A stretch of DNA of 64,000 bases, taken from assembly GCF_038051995.1 (NCBI RefSeq), contig NZ_CP150290.1:3214001-3278000 (forward strand), in the 5' to 3' direction. The DNA comes from Paenibacillus sp. FSL H8-0537. Lineage in GTDB: Bacteria; Bacillota; Bacilli; Paenibacillales; Paenibacillaceae. The translations under genes were made by a program, and so were the position numbers. Shown here piece after piece: positions 43,407-53,869 of the stretch (its first letter is position 1; the number at the start of each line of letters is the position of its first letter). The notes below the pieces were generated by a model. It was given only the letters and a program-made list of their open reading frames with translations. It was not told the DNA's origin and did not search any database.

Positions 43407-43856
43407 ATGCCGCAAATCGACACGCCGTCTGTCCTGCTGCTTTTTTTCGCGCTGCTGGGCATATTGAGCAAAAATAACTCCATCACCATCGCTGCCGTAT
43501 TTCTGCTGCTTCTCCGGGTAACGAATGTGCATCAGGCTTTCCCGTGGATCGAGAAACACGGCCTCACTTTGGGCATCATCATATTGACGATTGGCATTCT
43601 CGCGCCGCTGGCGAGCGGAACGATCAGTATGAAATCCGTCTATGAATCCTTTCTCCATTGGAAATCGATAGCGGCCATCGTCGTCGGCGTGATGGTTGCT
43701 TATTTGGGCGGGCGCGGCTTTCATCTCATGTCCAGCCAGCCGACAATTGTGACCGGGCTGATTATCGGCACCATTATTGGAGTTGCTTTTTTCAAAGGCG
43801 TTCCGGTCGGTCCGCTTATTGCGGCGGGACTGCTATCGCTGCTGATCAGCAAGTGA
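43407..43856 (+). CDS. ytwI: DUF441 family membrane protein (YtwI-like)
   Basis: A 149-residue integral membrane protein with four or five hydrophobic helices and the family's [12 protein letters not shown] segment near residue 18 and [14 protein letters not shown] near the end. The site AAAGGGG precedes the ATG. Its 3' end overlaps the convergent GNAT gene by 11 bases. The molecular role of the family is unknown. Confidence 0.88.
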   Translation: MPQIDTPSVLLLFFALLGILSKNNSITIAAVFLLLLRVTNVHQAFPWIEKHGLTLGIIILTIGILAPLASGTISMKSVYESFLHWKSIAAIVVGVMVAYLGGRGFHLMSSQPTIVTGLIIGTIIGVAFFKGVPVGPLIAAGLLSLLISK

Positions 43857-44373
43857 GGGCTAGCCATTCTTCTTGCAGTATGGCGTAATAATATTCGTCC
43901 CACCAATCATGGGCGCCATTAGGAATACATTTTTTGAAAAAGCCTTCCCGTCGCATGCCGATTTTCTCCATCACCCGATAGGAGGGAGTGTTTTCGGGCT
44001 GGCAGGTGGCAATTATTCGGTGGAGCCGCAGCTCCTCGAACCCATATTTCAGCATGGAGCGTGCAGCTTCCGTTGCGTAGCCTTGATTGCGATAATGCGG
44101 GCTGAATACCCAGCCGATCTCATAGGTGTGCTCGCCAAAATACTTATGAAACACAAGATGTCCAATAAGCTGATGGCTGTCTTTCAAGAGTACAGCGTAA
44201 TGCTGTGCTTGATTGCCAAGATTATCATTGACAAACTGCTGTGCATCGTCTCTACTTTGTACCCCTCCGGGTATGTAAGTCATAACAGCAGGATTGGAGG
44301 TGTATGCCCATACAGCCTTCCAATCGTCTGATTTAAAAGGGCGAATCCGCAACCTCTCTGTTGCAATTAGCAT
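43846..44373 (-). CDS. GNAT acetyltransferase, RimJ/RimL type
   Basis: A 175-residue protein with the RimJ/RimL layout: TERLRIRPF near the start, the acetyl-CoA loop [15 protein letters not shown] near residue 95, and [18 protein letters not shown] near 128. Such enzymes acetylate N-terminal amino groups, aminoglycosides or small amines; the substrate here is unknown. GGAG lies 8 bases upstream of ATG on the minus strand. Its 5' leader contains the structured element at 44408-44460. Confidence 0.9.
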   Translation of the reverse strand: MLIATERLRIRPFKSDDWKAVWAYTSNPAVMTYIPGGVQSRDDAQQFVNDNLGNQAQHYAVLLKDSHQLIGHLVFHKYFGEHTYEIGWVFSPHYRNQGYATEAARSMLKYGFEELRLHRIIATCQPENTPSYRVMEKIGMRREGFFKKCIPNGAHDWWDEYYYAILQEEWLALTC

Positions 44374-44407
44374 GTAAAGAACTCCATTTCACAATGAATA
44401 GTTTCAA

Positions 44408-44460
44408 GCGTAAACGGCCGAAAGCCGTCCTCTAGCGGCAAAGCTACCGTTTCGCGTAGA
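44408..44460. other. Multi-stem structured intergenic element
   Basis: The outer arms GCGTAAACGG and CCGTTTCGC pair, and enclose GGC/GCC and TAGC/GCTA hairpins, a three-way-junction-like fold. It is in the leader of the minus-strand GNAT gene. It may be an intergenic repeat of this genus or a structured RNA; I cannot place it in a known class. Confidence 0.45.
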
Positions 44461-44504
44461 AATATAGAGAAAGGATGGAACAATCATATCCTTTCCTATA
44501 TTTT
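44460..44504. other. Long near-perfect hairpin
   Basis: AAATATAGAGAAAGGAT (44460-44476), an 11-base loop and ATCCTTTCCTATATTT (44488-44503) form a 16-bp stem with one bulge. Both flanks are A/T-rich. The start is contiguous with the preceding structured element, so both may be one unit. Confidence 0.55.
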
Positions 44505-44605
44505 GAAAAATGACTCCATACAGGGTCAGCTTATTCCTCTAATAATACAAAAATCCTCCATAATTACAAGGCTTTATTGCTGTGGAGCTTTGTCACAAAA
44601 CGAAA

Positions 44606-44650
44606 GGCACGCCAGCTTGCACCTTTTCAGGTGGAGCTGGTGTGCCTTTT
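44606..44650 (-). terminator. Terminator of the cupin gene
   Basis: GGCACGCCAGCT (44606-44617) pairs with AGCTGGTGTGCC (44635-44646), with a T-rich tail on both strands. It lies directly downstream of the minus-strand cupin gene. Confidence 0.8.
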
Positions 44651-44689
44651 GCATGTGCCGCTAGGTGAGCAGAGGATAGGAAGCTGTCT

Positions 44690-45352
44690 TTATCTTTGCC
44701 ACTCCTGCTGCTGCTCTTGCTCCTCATCCAAAGCCTGTGGCGGCGGGTTGCCAATTCGCCATTGTACGCCTTGCGCCGCTCCGTGGCCGTAGCCTTCATA
44801 TCCGCTTGCGCCAGCTTGGGCATTGACACACGCCGGTCCGATAATGGTCGTATTTTGAATCGGGGACAGCACATGGGCCAGCTGACCGGCATTGACGCAA
44901 TAGGCGAGCTGGAACACTTCCTTCGGCGTAATACGCAGTACGTCAGAGCCGAATACTGTTTGTGGACAGCGGTCATCAAAAATCGTAATAAAATGCGTAT
45001 GCTCGCTGCACGCAATAATCCAGTGCCACCAGCCCATCGGAATGTATACGGCTTGATGGTCGCATAACCGGTAAGTAAGCAGCTGCTTCGTAAAAGGATT
45101 TAAAATCGAAACGACAATTTCACCGTGCGTGACGAATACAAGCTCCGTCGTATTGGGATGCCAATGCGGCTCAACAATATAATTTTTGGTCATATGCGCA
45201 TCGAAAAACGACGTGCTTCTTAGCACAGGCAATTCCTGTGCCGTTAATTGGTTTAAGTAGTTGCAGGAGTCCTTATGGAACAAGGGGGCGCAATTAACAT
45301 CGTAAAACAAATTTAATGCGGGTGAAGCGAGGTCTACATATTCTGTACTCAT
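44690..45352 (-). CDS. Cupin domain protein
   Basis: A 220-residue protein with one germin-type cupin. Metal ligands are visible as H63, H65 and E70 (HWHPNTTE) and H110 in the second motif (PMGWWHW). This places it near the monocupin/bicupin oxalate-decarboxylase-like group, but one domain alone does not identify the reaction. The tail after residue 185 is Gly- and then Glu/Gln-rich and probably disordered. There is no signal peptide, so it acts in the cytoplasm. It is divergent from the DUF5107 gene, about 200 bases apart. Confidence 0.82.
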   Translation of the reverse strand: MSTEYVDLASPALNLFYDVNCAPLFHKDSCNYLNQLTAQELPVLRSTSFFDAHMTKNYIVEPHWHPNTTELVFVTHGEIVVSILNPFTKQLLTYRLCDHQAVYIPMGWWHWIIACSEHTHFITIFDDRCPQTVFGSDVLRITPKEVFQLAYCVNAGQLAHVLSPIQNTTIIGPACVNAQAGASGYEGYGHGAAQGVQWRIGNPPPQALDEEQEQQQEWQR

Positions 45353-45443
45353 GATCGGCCTGCCTTTCTGAAATCGCAGTTTTTCCAGCAGTGTATGCAG
45401 CTGCCTAGACGGAGGTGAAGAGCTGGCGCGGAAGTCGGTTCAA

Positions 45444-45471
45444 TTGATGCCTCATGAAATCAGAATATAGT
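45444..45471 (+). promoter_or_regulatory. Candidate promoter of the DUF5107-TPR gene
   Basis: TTGATG (45444-45449), a 16-base spacer and TATAGT (45466-45471). The gene starts about 80 bases further on. Confidence 0.4.
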
Positions 45472-45553
45472 CCATTAGAACAAGTGTATCGTGAATTGGC
45501 TCTCTCGCTCTCAGGCGCTAAAGTTAAAGCATCAAAGCTAGGGAGGAATCACG

Positions 45554-48500
45554 TTGGAGCAGCAGGTGAAGATTTGGGAGGAGACGGTTTCCATACCGAC
45601 CTACGGCATAGGCAAACCAGAGCGAAATCCGATGTTTTTAGAAAAAAGAGTGTATCAAGGCAGCTCGGGCCGGGTTTATCCGCATCCCGTTATTGATAAA
45701 ATCGAAAATGAAAAGCAGCCTCAGCCATACAAGCTCGTCATTCTCGAAAATGAATATGTGCGTATCGAAATGATGCCAGAGCTGGGCGGACGCATTTATC
45801 GGGCGCTGGATAAAACAAATGACTACGATTTCGTTTATTACAACAAGGTCATTAAGCCTGCGCTCGTGGGGCTAGCGGGGCCGTGGATATCCGGTGGCAT
45901 TGAATTCAACTGGCCGCAGCATCATCGTCCAAACACCTACGGGCCAGTAGAATATCGTCTAGCTGAAAATAAAGACGGCAGCGCTACGGTATGGGTCAGC
46001 GAAATTGACCGCATGTATGGCACGAAGGTAACGTCTGGCTTTACACTATATCCCGGCAAGGCTTATTTGGAAATTTCCGCACAGCTTTACAACCGGACGC
46101 CGCAGCCGCAAACTTTTTTATGGTGGGCAAATCCGGCGGTCGCTGTTAATGAGCATACGCAGTCGGTATTTCCCCCTGATGTAACAGCGGTTTTCGACCA
46201 CGGTAAGCGGGACGTAAGCCGCTTTCCAATTGCAACCGGCACCTATTATAAAATGGATTATTCCGCTGGCGTTGATATTTCCCGCTATCGCAACATTCCC
46301 GTGCCAACCTCTTATATGGCTTACAAATCCGATTATAATTTTGTGGGTGGGTATGACCATGGGGTGCAGGCGGGCCTGCTGCATGTAGCGAACCATCATA
46401 TTTCCCCGGGCAAAAAGCAGTGGACTTGGGGGAACGGCGAATTTGGCATCGCTTGGGATCGCAATCTGACCGATGAGGACGGGCCTTATATTGAGCTGAT
46501 GACGGGCGTCTATACGGACAATCAGCCGGATTTCACCTGGCTTCAGCCGTATGAGGAGAAGTCGTTCAAGCAATATTTTATGCCCTACAAAAAGATAGGA
46601 GTCGTCAAAAATGCGTCCATCGATGCCGCTGTTAATTTAGAAGTCGACGAGCAGACGCGGGAGGCTACCCTTTACGTTTATGCGACAGCTGTGTTCGAGG
46701 CTGCCCAAATCGAGCTGCGCGGACGGGGGCGCAGCTATATTCAAGAGAAGGTGAAGCTGTCGCCGACCGACATCTTCAAGTCTGTCGTTACATTGGATGA
46801 TTCAGACCAGACTTTTGATTTGTTGCTGACGGTCCGTGATGCGGCAGGGAGGCTGCTCATTTCCTACCAGCCTGCCAAGCCCTCGCTTGAGCAAATACCT
46901 GACGCGGCGAAGCCGCTTGAAGCGCCAGCTGCGCTCAAGACGAATGAGCAGCTGTATTTGGCCGGGCTTCACTTGGAGCAATATCGCCACGCGACCTTTG
47001 AGCCGGAGGCGTATTATTTGGAAGGGCTGAAGCGCGACGCTAGCGACAGCCGTATAAATGTCGCTTATGGTACGCTGCTGCTGCGGCAGGGGAAATTTCA
47101 ACAGGCGGAAGGCTATTTCCACACCGCCATTAAGTCGCTGACATGGCGCAATCCGAATCCATATGACAGCGAGGCGCTTTACCAGCTTGGCGTTGCCTTG
47201 AAGCATCAAGGGAAGCGCGAAGAAGCGTTCGCTGCTTTCTACAAGGCAACGTGGTCAGCGGCTTGGCAGGATGCCAGCTACTTCTCGCTGGCACAGATCG
47301 CTTGCGCGGAAGGCGCGCTTGCGGATGCGCTGGAGCTGGTAGAGCGTTCCATCGTGCGGAACGCCCGCAATTATAAAGCGCGCCATTTGAAGGCGGCGCT
47401 GCTGCGCAAGCTGGGACGCAGCGAGGAGGCGATAGCCTTCGCGGCGGAGACGCTCGGGCTCGATGTGGCCGATTTCGGATCGGCCAACGAGCGCTGCTTG
47501 GCGCTGGCTGCTGAAGGGCAGCAGCAGCTGGCGGATCAGGCGCGTGCCGAGCTGCTGCGGCTTATGCGCGGCGATGCGCACAATTATTTGAACTTAGCTG
47601 CCGACTACGTTGGCAGCGGGCTGCATGAGGAAGCGATTGCGGTGCTGGCGTGCATCGTGACTTCACTAGAAAACCAAGCGGCAGCGATCTATCCGATGCT
47701 GCATTATACGCTTGCTTATGCCTATGAGCAGTCAGGCCATATGGAAGCCGCTGCTGCTTCGCGGCAAGCTGCGGAATCGAATGCTCCTCATTATTGCTTC
47801 CCGAACAGCTTGTTTGAGCTGCTCGTTCTGGAGCATGCAATTGCGGCCAATCCGCATGATGCGAAGGCGCATTATTATTTAGGCAATTTACTGTATGACA
47901 AAAAAAGGCATAGCGATGCGATTGCCCATTGGGAGGCGTCGCGCGCAGCAGAGCCGAATTTTGCCACAGTACATCGCAACTTAGCGCTTGCCTACTACAA
48001 TAAACGCGGCGACGAGGCAGCTGCGCTTGAAGCGCTGGAGCAGGCTTTCGCACTTGATCAGGCCGACGCCCGCGTCTTCTATGAGCTGGATCAGCTGTAT
48101 AAAAAGCTAGGGTATCCCGCTGAGCAGCGGCTCGCCAAGCTGGAACAGCAGCAATCGCTTGTCGAGCTTCGCGACGACCTGTACATCGAATATGTCACGC
48201 TGCTGAATGCGACTGGGCAGCATGCTCAAGCAGTAGTTGCACTCGCTTCCCGCCAGTTCCACCCTTGGGAGGGCGGAGAAGGCAAGGTAACGGGGCAGCA
48301 TGTGCTCACGCATGTGGAGCTCGCCAAACAGGCGCTTCAGCAAGGGAATGCTCCCCAGGCGATTCAATTGCTGAACATGGCGCTCATCTTTCCGGAGCAT
48401 TATGGAGAAGGCAAGCTGCATGGCGCGCAGGAAAACAATATTTATTATTACTTAGGCTGTGCATATGTAGCGCTGAATGATCCGCAAAGAGCGGAAGAGT

Positions 48501-48892
48501 GCTTTAAGCAGGCTTCCCAAGGGCTGGAGGAGCCTGCAAGCGCGCTGTATTACAATGACCAGCCGCCGGATATGATTTTTTATCAAGGGTTGTCGTGGTT
48601 GAAGCTGGGCAATGAGCAGGAGGCGAAGCGCCGCTTCCATAAGCTGCTTGATTATGCGGAAAAGCATATTTTCGACCGGGTCGAATTTGATTATTTTGCT
48701 GTATCGCTGCCGGATTTCCTCGTGTTCGAGGATGATTTAAGCAAACGCAACGAAATTCATTGCCGTTATATGATGGGGCTTGGCCTTCTGGGACTTGGCG
48801 AGCGTGGACAGGCAGCGGAGCAGTTTGGCGCCGCCCTGCAATTGGATAGCAATCACAGCGGAGCGCGCATTCATAGTCGACTGCTAGTTTAA
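45554..48892 (+). CDS. DUF5107 and tetratricopeptide repeat protein
   Basis: A 1112-residue protein. The start is TTG, 7 bases after GGGAGG (45541-45546). The first 400 residues are a DUF5107 domain, recognisable by ENEYVRIEMMPELGGRIYRAL near residue 67, GGIEFNWPQHH near 115, and a Trp/Tyr-rich beta-sandwich of aldose-epimerase-like type, which suggests carbohydrate binding or processing. From about residue 464 to the end there are many TPR units (for example YGTLLLRQGKFQQAEGYF and YYLGNLLYDKKRHSDAI). No signal peptide is present, so it is cytoplasmic. The reaction is not known to me. Confidence 0.85.
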   Translation: MEQQVKIWEETVSIPTYGIGKPERNPMFLEKRVYQGSSGRVYPHPVIDKIENEKQPQPYKLVILENEYVRIEMMPELGGRIYRALDKTNDYDFVYYNKVIKPALVGLAGPWISGGIEFNWPQHHRPNTYGPVEYRLAENKDGSATVWVSEIDRMYGTKVTSGFTLYPGKAYLEISAQLYNRTPQPQTFLWWANPAVAVNEHTQSVFPPDVTAVFDHGKRDVSRFPIATGTYYKMDYSAGVDISRYRNIPVPTSYMAYKSDYNFVGGYDHGVQAGLLHVANHHISPGKKQWTWGNGEFGIAWDRNLTDEDGPYIELMTGVYTDNQPDFTWLQPYEEKSFKQYFMPYKKIGVVKNASIDAAVNLEVDEQTREATLYVYATAVFEAAQIELRGRGRSYIQEKVKLSPTDIFKSVVTLDDSDQTFDLLLTVRDAAGRLLISYQPAKPSLEQIPDAAKPLEAPAALKTNEQLYLAGLHLEQYRHATFEPEAYYLEGLKRDASDSRINVAYGTLLLRQGKFQQAEGYFHTAIKSLTWRNPNPYDSEALYQLGVALKHQGKREEAFAAFYKATWSAAWQDASYFSLAQIACAEGALADALELVERSIVRNARNYKARHLKAALLRKLGRSEEAIAFAAETLGLDVADFGSANERCLALAAEGQQQLADQARAELLRLMRGDAHNYLNLAADYVGSGLHEEAIAVLACIVTSLENQAAAIYPMLHYTLAYAYEQSGHMEAAAASRQAAESNAPHYCFPNSLFELLVLEHAIAANPHDAKAHYYLGNLLYDKKRHSDAIAHWEASRAAEPNFATVHRNLALAYYNKRGDEAAALEALEQAFALDQADARVFYELDQLYKKLGYPAEQRLAKLEQQQSLVELRDDLYIEYVTLLNATGQHAQAVVALASRQFHPWEGGEGKVTGQHVLTHVELAKQALQQGNAPQAIQLLNMALIFPEHYGEGKLHGAQENNIYYYLGCAYVALNDPQRAEECFKQASQGLEEPASALYYNDQPPDMIFYQGLSWLKLGNEQEAKRRFHKLLDYAEKHIFDRVEFDYFAVSLPDFLVFEDDLSKRNEIHCRYMMGLGLLGLGERGQAAEQFGAALQLDSNHSGARIHSRLLV

Positions 48893-48992
48893 ATGCAATG
48901 AATGAAACAATTATTTGGAATCTGCTGGCTCTTAGCTCCCATTTGTCATACAATTGTTTCTGGCAATCTTATTTTCCGAAAAGGAGTATATG

Positions 48993-50228
48993 ATGAAACG
49001 ATTGATTTGGCTAGGATGTTTGTCTTATTTTATTATCGGGCTTGCCCATGTTGTGCTGGGCTCTGTATTGCCCGTTGTGCTTGAGCATTATGGCAAAGCC
49101 TACAGCGAGGGAGGCACGCTCATTTTCACGCAGTTCGGCGGATTTCTAGTCGGAGTGCTGCTCTCGCCGTGGCTGAACCGTCATTTGGGCAAAAGAGGCG
49201 GACTGCTCCTTGCTTTCGCTATGCTGTTTAGCGCTGAGCTTGCCTTCATGCTGCTGCCGCCTTGGAACTGGCTGTATGCGATAGCCATTGTAGCCGGTTT
49301 TGGCTTTGGCATGATCGAAGCGGTAATCGGAACCATTATTATCGCAGCAGTCAAAAATCAAACGGCCGTCGCAATGAGCCGTCTTGAGGTGTTCTTCGGC
49401 GTTGGCGCTATGGTGATGCCGCTAATTGCAAGTGGCCTGATCTGGGCCAATTATTGGCAGCTGTCATTTGTGTTCGTTTCACTTTTTTCCATTTTGTCTT
49501 TGATTTTGTGGGCAAAAGGCTCCTTTGGCGAGCTTGATGCGGTGCTGCGAAAGTCAGTCATAGCGGCAGCAGAGGAACGGCAGCAGGCGAAACGGGCAGG
49601 CAAGCCGCTTTATCAGGGCAAGCAGTGGATTATTTTTTCCTTATTCCTTGTGTTTTTCTTTCTCTATGTGGGGACGGAGATGAGCCTTGCAAACTTTATG
49701 CCAGCCATTCTTATTGAGAAGCTGGGCATGAAGGAGGCAGGAGCAACGCTGAGTGTAACCTGCTTCTGGGTTGCAATGGCATTCGGTCGATTGTTCGCTG
49801 GCGTCATAGCCGAGAAAATCAAATACCGGGTGTACATTATGGCAAGCTGTGGTGCGACGGTGCTGTTGTTCATCTTGTTTCCGTTCATGAACCAGGTATG
49901 GTCCGCCTTCGCGGTCATTTTGCTGCTGGGACTTGCCATGTCCGGGGTGTTCTCTATTGCGCTCGTCTTTTCGAGCAAGCTGCTGCCAGGCGCTGAGGAA
50001 TCTACCCCAAGCTTTATGATTGCAGCGGGCGGCGTCGGTGGTGCCGTGCTTCCGCTTACGATGGGCTGGGGGCTGGATCATTTGCAGGTGAACCAGTCGG
50101 TATGGCTGCTGGCGGCTTTTTCCGCCGGGTTGATTGTTTTAAGTGTCGTAGCCTTTCAGCTGGACCGCAGGCAATTGAGCATGCGAGCTGGGGGAGGCTC
50201 TATAGGACGGCCTAAGCACGAAACATAA
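48993..50228 (+). CDS. MFS transporter
   Basis: A 411-residue protein with 12 predicted membrane helices in two halves joined by a cytoplasmic loop near residues 190-220. The NRHLGKRGG motif between helices 2 and 3 is the MFS loop. AAGGAG at 48981-48986 is 6 bases from ATG 48993 and 3 from ATG 48990, so the second is preferred. The substrate is unknown; the fold resembles sugar or drug antiporters. A strong terminator follows. Confidence 0.88.
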   Translation: MKRLIWLGCLSYFIIGLAHVVLGSVLPVVLEHYGKAYSEGGTLIFTQFGGFLVGVLLSPWLNRHLGKRGGLLLAFAMLFSAELAFMLLPPWNWLYAIAIVAGFGFGMIEAVIGTIIIAAVKNQTAVAMSRLEVFFGVGAMVMPLIASGLIWANYWQLSFVFVSLFSILSLILWAKGSFGELDAVLRKSVIAAAEERQQAKRAGKPLYQGKQWIIFSLFLVFFFLYVGTEMSLANFMPAILIEKLGMKEAGATLSVTCFWVAMAFGRLFAGVIAEKIKYRVYIMASCGATVLLFILFPFMNQVWSAFAVILLLGLAMSGVFSIALVFSSKLLPGAEESTPSFMIAAGGVGGAVLPLTMGWGLDHLQVNQSVWLLAAFSAGLIVLSVVAFQLDRRQLSMRAGGGSIGRPKHET

Positions 50229-50237
50229 AAGGCTGAC

Positions 50238-50275
50238 AAAACTGTAAATTGCCAAACGGCGGTTTACAGTTTTTT
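50238..50275 (+). terminator. Terminator after the MFS gene
   Basis: AAAACTGTAAA and TTTACAGTTTT form a perfect 11-bp stem followed by more T residues. Confidence 0.85.
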
Positions 50276-50279
50276 ATTG

Positions 50280-50498
50280 CCTCCGTAAGCTTTAGGCCTG
50301 ATTTTTGGCTGAGGGGTGAAGGAAGGAGGTACGTTATATTTTGCCGAATGTTATAGCAGGAGCTCATGCCAGATATTGGCGTGCGGGGGAAGGAAGCAGC
50401 AAAGCAAATATCTATAGGCTGGGATGTGATTATGGACACTAGTGACCGATATAAGAAGTAAGGGTTTAATTTTATTTTTGAAAAAAAGAGGTGAGGGC
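50280..50498. other. Leader region before pxpB
   Basis: This 220-base gap has a full-consensus Shine-Dalgarno AAGGAGGT at 50323-50330 with only a 34-codon TTG frame after it (50341 on), which I do not trust as a gene. No clear promoter or riboswitch was seen. Confidence 0.4.
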
Positions 50499-51263
50499 GT
50501 GTCTATTGCTCCTGTCAATCCAGTCTTTGAAGTAAAGCTGTCGCCTCTTGGAGATACGGCGATTATTGTAGAGCTCGGCAGCGCGATTGACCGTAAGACG
50601 CATGAGCGCGTGCAAGCACTCCGTACTTATTTGCAGCGCGAGCCATTTCCTGGCTTCATTGAGCTTGTTCCGGCTTATGCAACGCTGACGATTTTTTATG
50701 ATCCAATGAAGCTGCTGGCTCCGCTAGCCGAAAACAACTGGAATTTGCAAGCTGAAGCGGCTGCATCTCCTTATGAATGGGTATGCCAGCTGCTCACGGA
50801 CATGGTCAGCAAGCTGGAAGACGAGCAGGCTGCTGCTCCGCGAATCGTAACCCTGCCCGTCTGCTACGGCGGAGAGCTGGGACCGGATCTTGCAGCGGTT
50901 GCGGAACATAGCGGACTTTCAGAAAAAGAGGTCATCGCCTTGCATGCGGCGCAGCCTTATCTCGTACATATGGTTGGTTTTGCACCTGGTTTTCCTTATT
51001 TGGGTGGCTTGCCTGGGCGAATCGCGACACCTCGGCGGAGCATGCCCCGCTTGCGTATTGAGCCAGGCAGCGTAGGTATCGGCGGCAATCAGACGGGTGT
51101 CTATCCTATCGTCTCCCCTGGCGGATGGCAAATTATCGGGCGTACGCCGCTCGCGCTGTTCCGTCCGTCACATGAGCAGCCGAGCTTATTGCAGGCGGGA
51201 GATCAGATTTATTTTGAGCCAATTAGCTATGAGGCATTTATGGCATGGGAGGAGCAGGCATAA
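50499..51263 (+). CDS. pxpB: 5-oxoprolinase subunit PxpB (KipI family)
   Basis: A 254-residue protein and first gene of the pxpBCA operon, which hydrolyses 5-oxoproline to glutamate with ATP. The family segments SPLGDTAIIVELG near the start, AAQPYLVHMVGFAPGFPYLGG in the middle and SVGIGGNQTGVYP are present. GTG 50499 follows AGAGGTGAGG; a GTG at 50442 in frame would add 19 unusual residues without a good site. The stop TAA shares one base with the next ATG, so translation is coupled. KipI in B. subtilis also inhibits the sporulation kinase KinA; that role is not shown here. Confidence 0.9.
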   Translation: MSIAPVNPVFEVKLSPLGDTAIIVELGSAIDRKTHERVQALRTYLQREPFPGFIELVPAYATLTIFYDPMKLLAPLAENNWNLQAEAAASPYEWVCQLLTDMVSKLEDEQAAAPRIVTLPVCYGGELGPDLAAVAEHSGLSEKEVIALHAAQPYLVHMVGFAPGFPYLGGLPGRIATPRRSMPRLRIEPGSVGIGGNQTGVYPIVSPGGWQIIGRTPLALFRPSHEQPSLLQAGDQIYFEPISYEAFMAWEEQA

Positions 51264-52279
51264 TGGGCATTCGAATCAAACATGCAGGTCTCCTCACGAC
51301 CGTGCAGGATCGGGGACGTCCCGGATATAGGCAGCAGGGCATTATTGCAGGCGGGGCGATGGATGATTTTGCGCTTCGCACCGCTAATTTGCTCGTTGGA
51401 AATGAGGCGGGAGCAGCGGTGCTGGAAGCTACGCTCATCGGCCCGAAGCTGATTTTTGAGCAGGATGCATTAATCGCTATATGCGGGGGCAATCTGTCGC
51501 CTGCCGTGCAAGGAGCAGCCGTACCGCTGTGGCGGCCGGTGTACATAAAAGCAGGGAATGAGCTGTCGTTCGGAGCTTGCCAGGCGGGCGCCCGCGCTTA
51601 TATAGCAGCGGCTGGAGGCATTGATGTCCCGCTAGTTATGGGGAGCAGGAGCACGTACACGCGTGCGGCGATAGGCGGCTTTGCAGGTCGTGCGTTGAAA
51701 GCGGGCGATGTGCTGGCGATTGGAGAAGGTGCGTCGGAAACGCTGTTTTATTGGGAGCAGGAAGCTGAAGACAGGCAGGACGCCGCGCCTTTTTTTGCAA
51801 CCAGCTGGTCGATTGGCTCAGAGGGACGTCCCTTTTATCGGAAAAATCCGGTCATTCGCTTCGTGCCGGGACGGCATTTTGATGCGTTTACCGAAGGGAG
51901 CAGGAAGCATTTTTTGCAGAGTGATTTCCGAATTTCGACGCAATCGGATCGGATGGGCTATCGGCTGGAAGGGCCGCGTCTTGGAACAGCAGCAGCGCTG
52001 GAGCCTATTTCTGAGGCGGTATCCATGGGGACCATTCAGGTTCCTGCTGGCGGCAGCCCGATTATTTTGATGGCGGACCACCAGACGATTGGCGGCTATC
52101 CGAAAATCGCCCAAGTTGCCACGGTAGATTTGCCGCTGCTTGCGCAAGCAAAACCGGGAGAGACAATTAGATTCCAGCAAATTACACGGCAAAAATCGGA
52201 AGAGCTTTACATCAAGCACGAGCTTCAAATGCAGCGTCTCTCCATGTTTATTGAAATACGCTATAGAGAGGAGAGGTAG
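51263..52279 (+). CDS. pxpC: 5-oxoprolinase subunit PxpC (KipA family)
   Basis: A 338-residue biotin-dependent-carboxyltransferase-like protein, start overlapping the pxpB stop by one base. The motifs [19 protein letters not shown] at residue 8 and [11 protein letters not shown] near 233 are typical of the family. With PxpB it forms the ATP-dependent part of 5-oxoprolinase. The next gene starts 4 bases after its stop. Confidence 0.92.
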   Translation: MGIRIKHAGLLTTVQDRGRPGYRQQGIIAGGAMDDFALRTANLLVGNEAGAAVLEATLIGPKLIFEQDALIAICGGNLSPAVQGAAVPLWRPVYIKAGNELSFGACQAGARAYIAAAGGIDVPLVMGSRSTYTRAAIGGFAGRALKAGDVLAIGEGASETLFYWEQEAEDRQDAAPFFATSWSIGSEGRPFYRKNPVIRFVPGRHFDAFTEGSRKHFLQSDFRISTQSDRMGYRLEGPRLGTAAALEPISEAVSMGTIQVPAGGSPIILMADHQTIGGYPKIAQVATVDLPLLAQAKPGETIRFQQITRQKSEELYIKHELQMQRLSMFIEIRYREER

Positions 52280-52283
52280 ACGA

Positions 52284-53069
52284 ATGGCGCTGACCATCGA
52301 TTTGAATTGTGATTTGGGCGAGCATTTTGGCGTGTATGAGTTGGGGCAGGACGCTGAATTGCTGCCGCTCCTTACATCAGCCAATATTGCTTGCGGCTTT
52401 CATGCCGGCGATCCGGGGACGATGAGGCGAACGGTGAAGCTGGCGCTGGAAAATGGCGTTGCCATCGGCGCCCATCCTGGACTGCCGGACTTAATCGGCT
52501 TCGGACGGCGAGAGATGGCGATATCACCAGAGGAAGCCTATGATCTGACCATCTATCAAATCAGCGCGCTGAATGGTTTTGTGAAGTCGGAGGGCGGCGT
52601 GATGCAGCATGTGAAGCCTCATGGCGCCCTATATAACATGGCGGCGAGACGCGCTGAACTGGCTGAAGCGATTGCTGATGCGGTGTATAAGGTGAATCCG
52701 GAGCTTATTTTATATGGCTTGTCGGGGAGCGAATTGATTCATGCGGGAAAAAAGCGAGGGCTGCGCACGGCGAGCGAGGTGTTTGCAGATCGTACCTACC
52801 AGCAAGACGGCTCACTGACACCGCGCAGTCAAGCAGGCGCCCTAATAGAGGAGCCGAAGGAAGCGCTGAAGCAGCTCCTTCAGATGCTGACAGAAGGGGC
52901 TGTATGGTCGGCGCAGGGAGTGAAGATTCCGCTTGCTGCGGAAACGATATGTGTACACGGTGATGGCGAGAAGGCTCTCTTGTTCGTCAAGCAGATTCGC
53001 AAGCTGCTGGAGTCGGAAGGAATTATTCTTTGTGCGCCGGGCTTCAATCCATTTAATCAGTCCACTTAG
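52284..53069 (+). CDS. pxpA: 5-oxoprolinase subunit PxpA (LamB/YcsF family)
   Basis: A 261-residue protein with the family start [14 protein letters not shown], the [10 protein letters not shown] motif near residue 37, and KPHGALYN near 120. It supplies the ring-opening part of 5-oxoprolinase. GGAGAGG lies 7 bases before ATG 52284, within the end of pxpC. It closes the operon; no clear terminator follows. Typical family length is about 250. Confidence 0.94.
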   Translation: MALTIDLNCDLGEHFGVYELGQDAELLPLLTSANIACGFHAGDPGTMRRTVKLALENGVAIGAHPGLPDLIGFGRREMAISPEEAYDLTIYQISALNGFVKSEGGVMQHVKPHGALYNMAARRAELAEAIADAVYKVNPELILYGLSGSELIHAGKKRGLRTASEVFADRTYQQDGSLTPRSQAGALIEEPKEALKQLLQMLTEGAVWSAQGVKIPLAAETICVHGDGEKALLFVKQIRKLLESEGIILCAPGFNPFNQST

Positions 53070-53210
53070 TGAGCTTCTCTTTTTATTTTCGCTTTTTTAA
53101 ATTTTCCGTGATTTTGCGGCCTGTCGGCGTTTGGGCGAGACCACCTGCGCCGTTTCCCTATGCTTACAGAAAGAAAATAAAGCTGCAGACGTGGAAAATG
53201 CTGCGAGGAT

Positions 53211-53232
53211 TTTTGTTGTAAATGCAACAAAA
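53211..53232. promoter_or_regulatory. Operator-like inverted repeat at the paiA-like promoter
   Basis: TTTTGTTG and CAACAAAA (8-bp perfect arms, 6-base gap) overlap the -35 box at 53216-53221. The layout suits a repressor site. Confidence 0.5.
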
Positions 53233-53244
53233 TTGGTGTACTAT
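53216..53244 (+). promoter_or_regulatory. Promoter of the paiA-like gene
   Basis: TTGTAA (53216-53221), a 17-base spacer and TACTAT (53239-53244). The gene starts about 80 bases downstream. Confidence 0.5.
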
Positions 53245-53270
53245 TTTTTTACCTCAGTTGAAAAGAATAA

Positions 53271-53843
<573 letters not shown>

Positions 53844-53869
53844 CATTTTCTGAAAGGATGTTCAACAGA

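Noticed and set aside
45454..45696. Small frame overlapping the start of the DUF5107 gene
   Set aside because: Most of it overlaps the DUF5107 coding sequence in another frame and it shows no recognisable motif.
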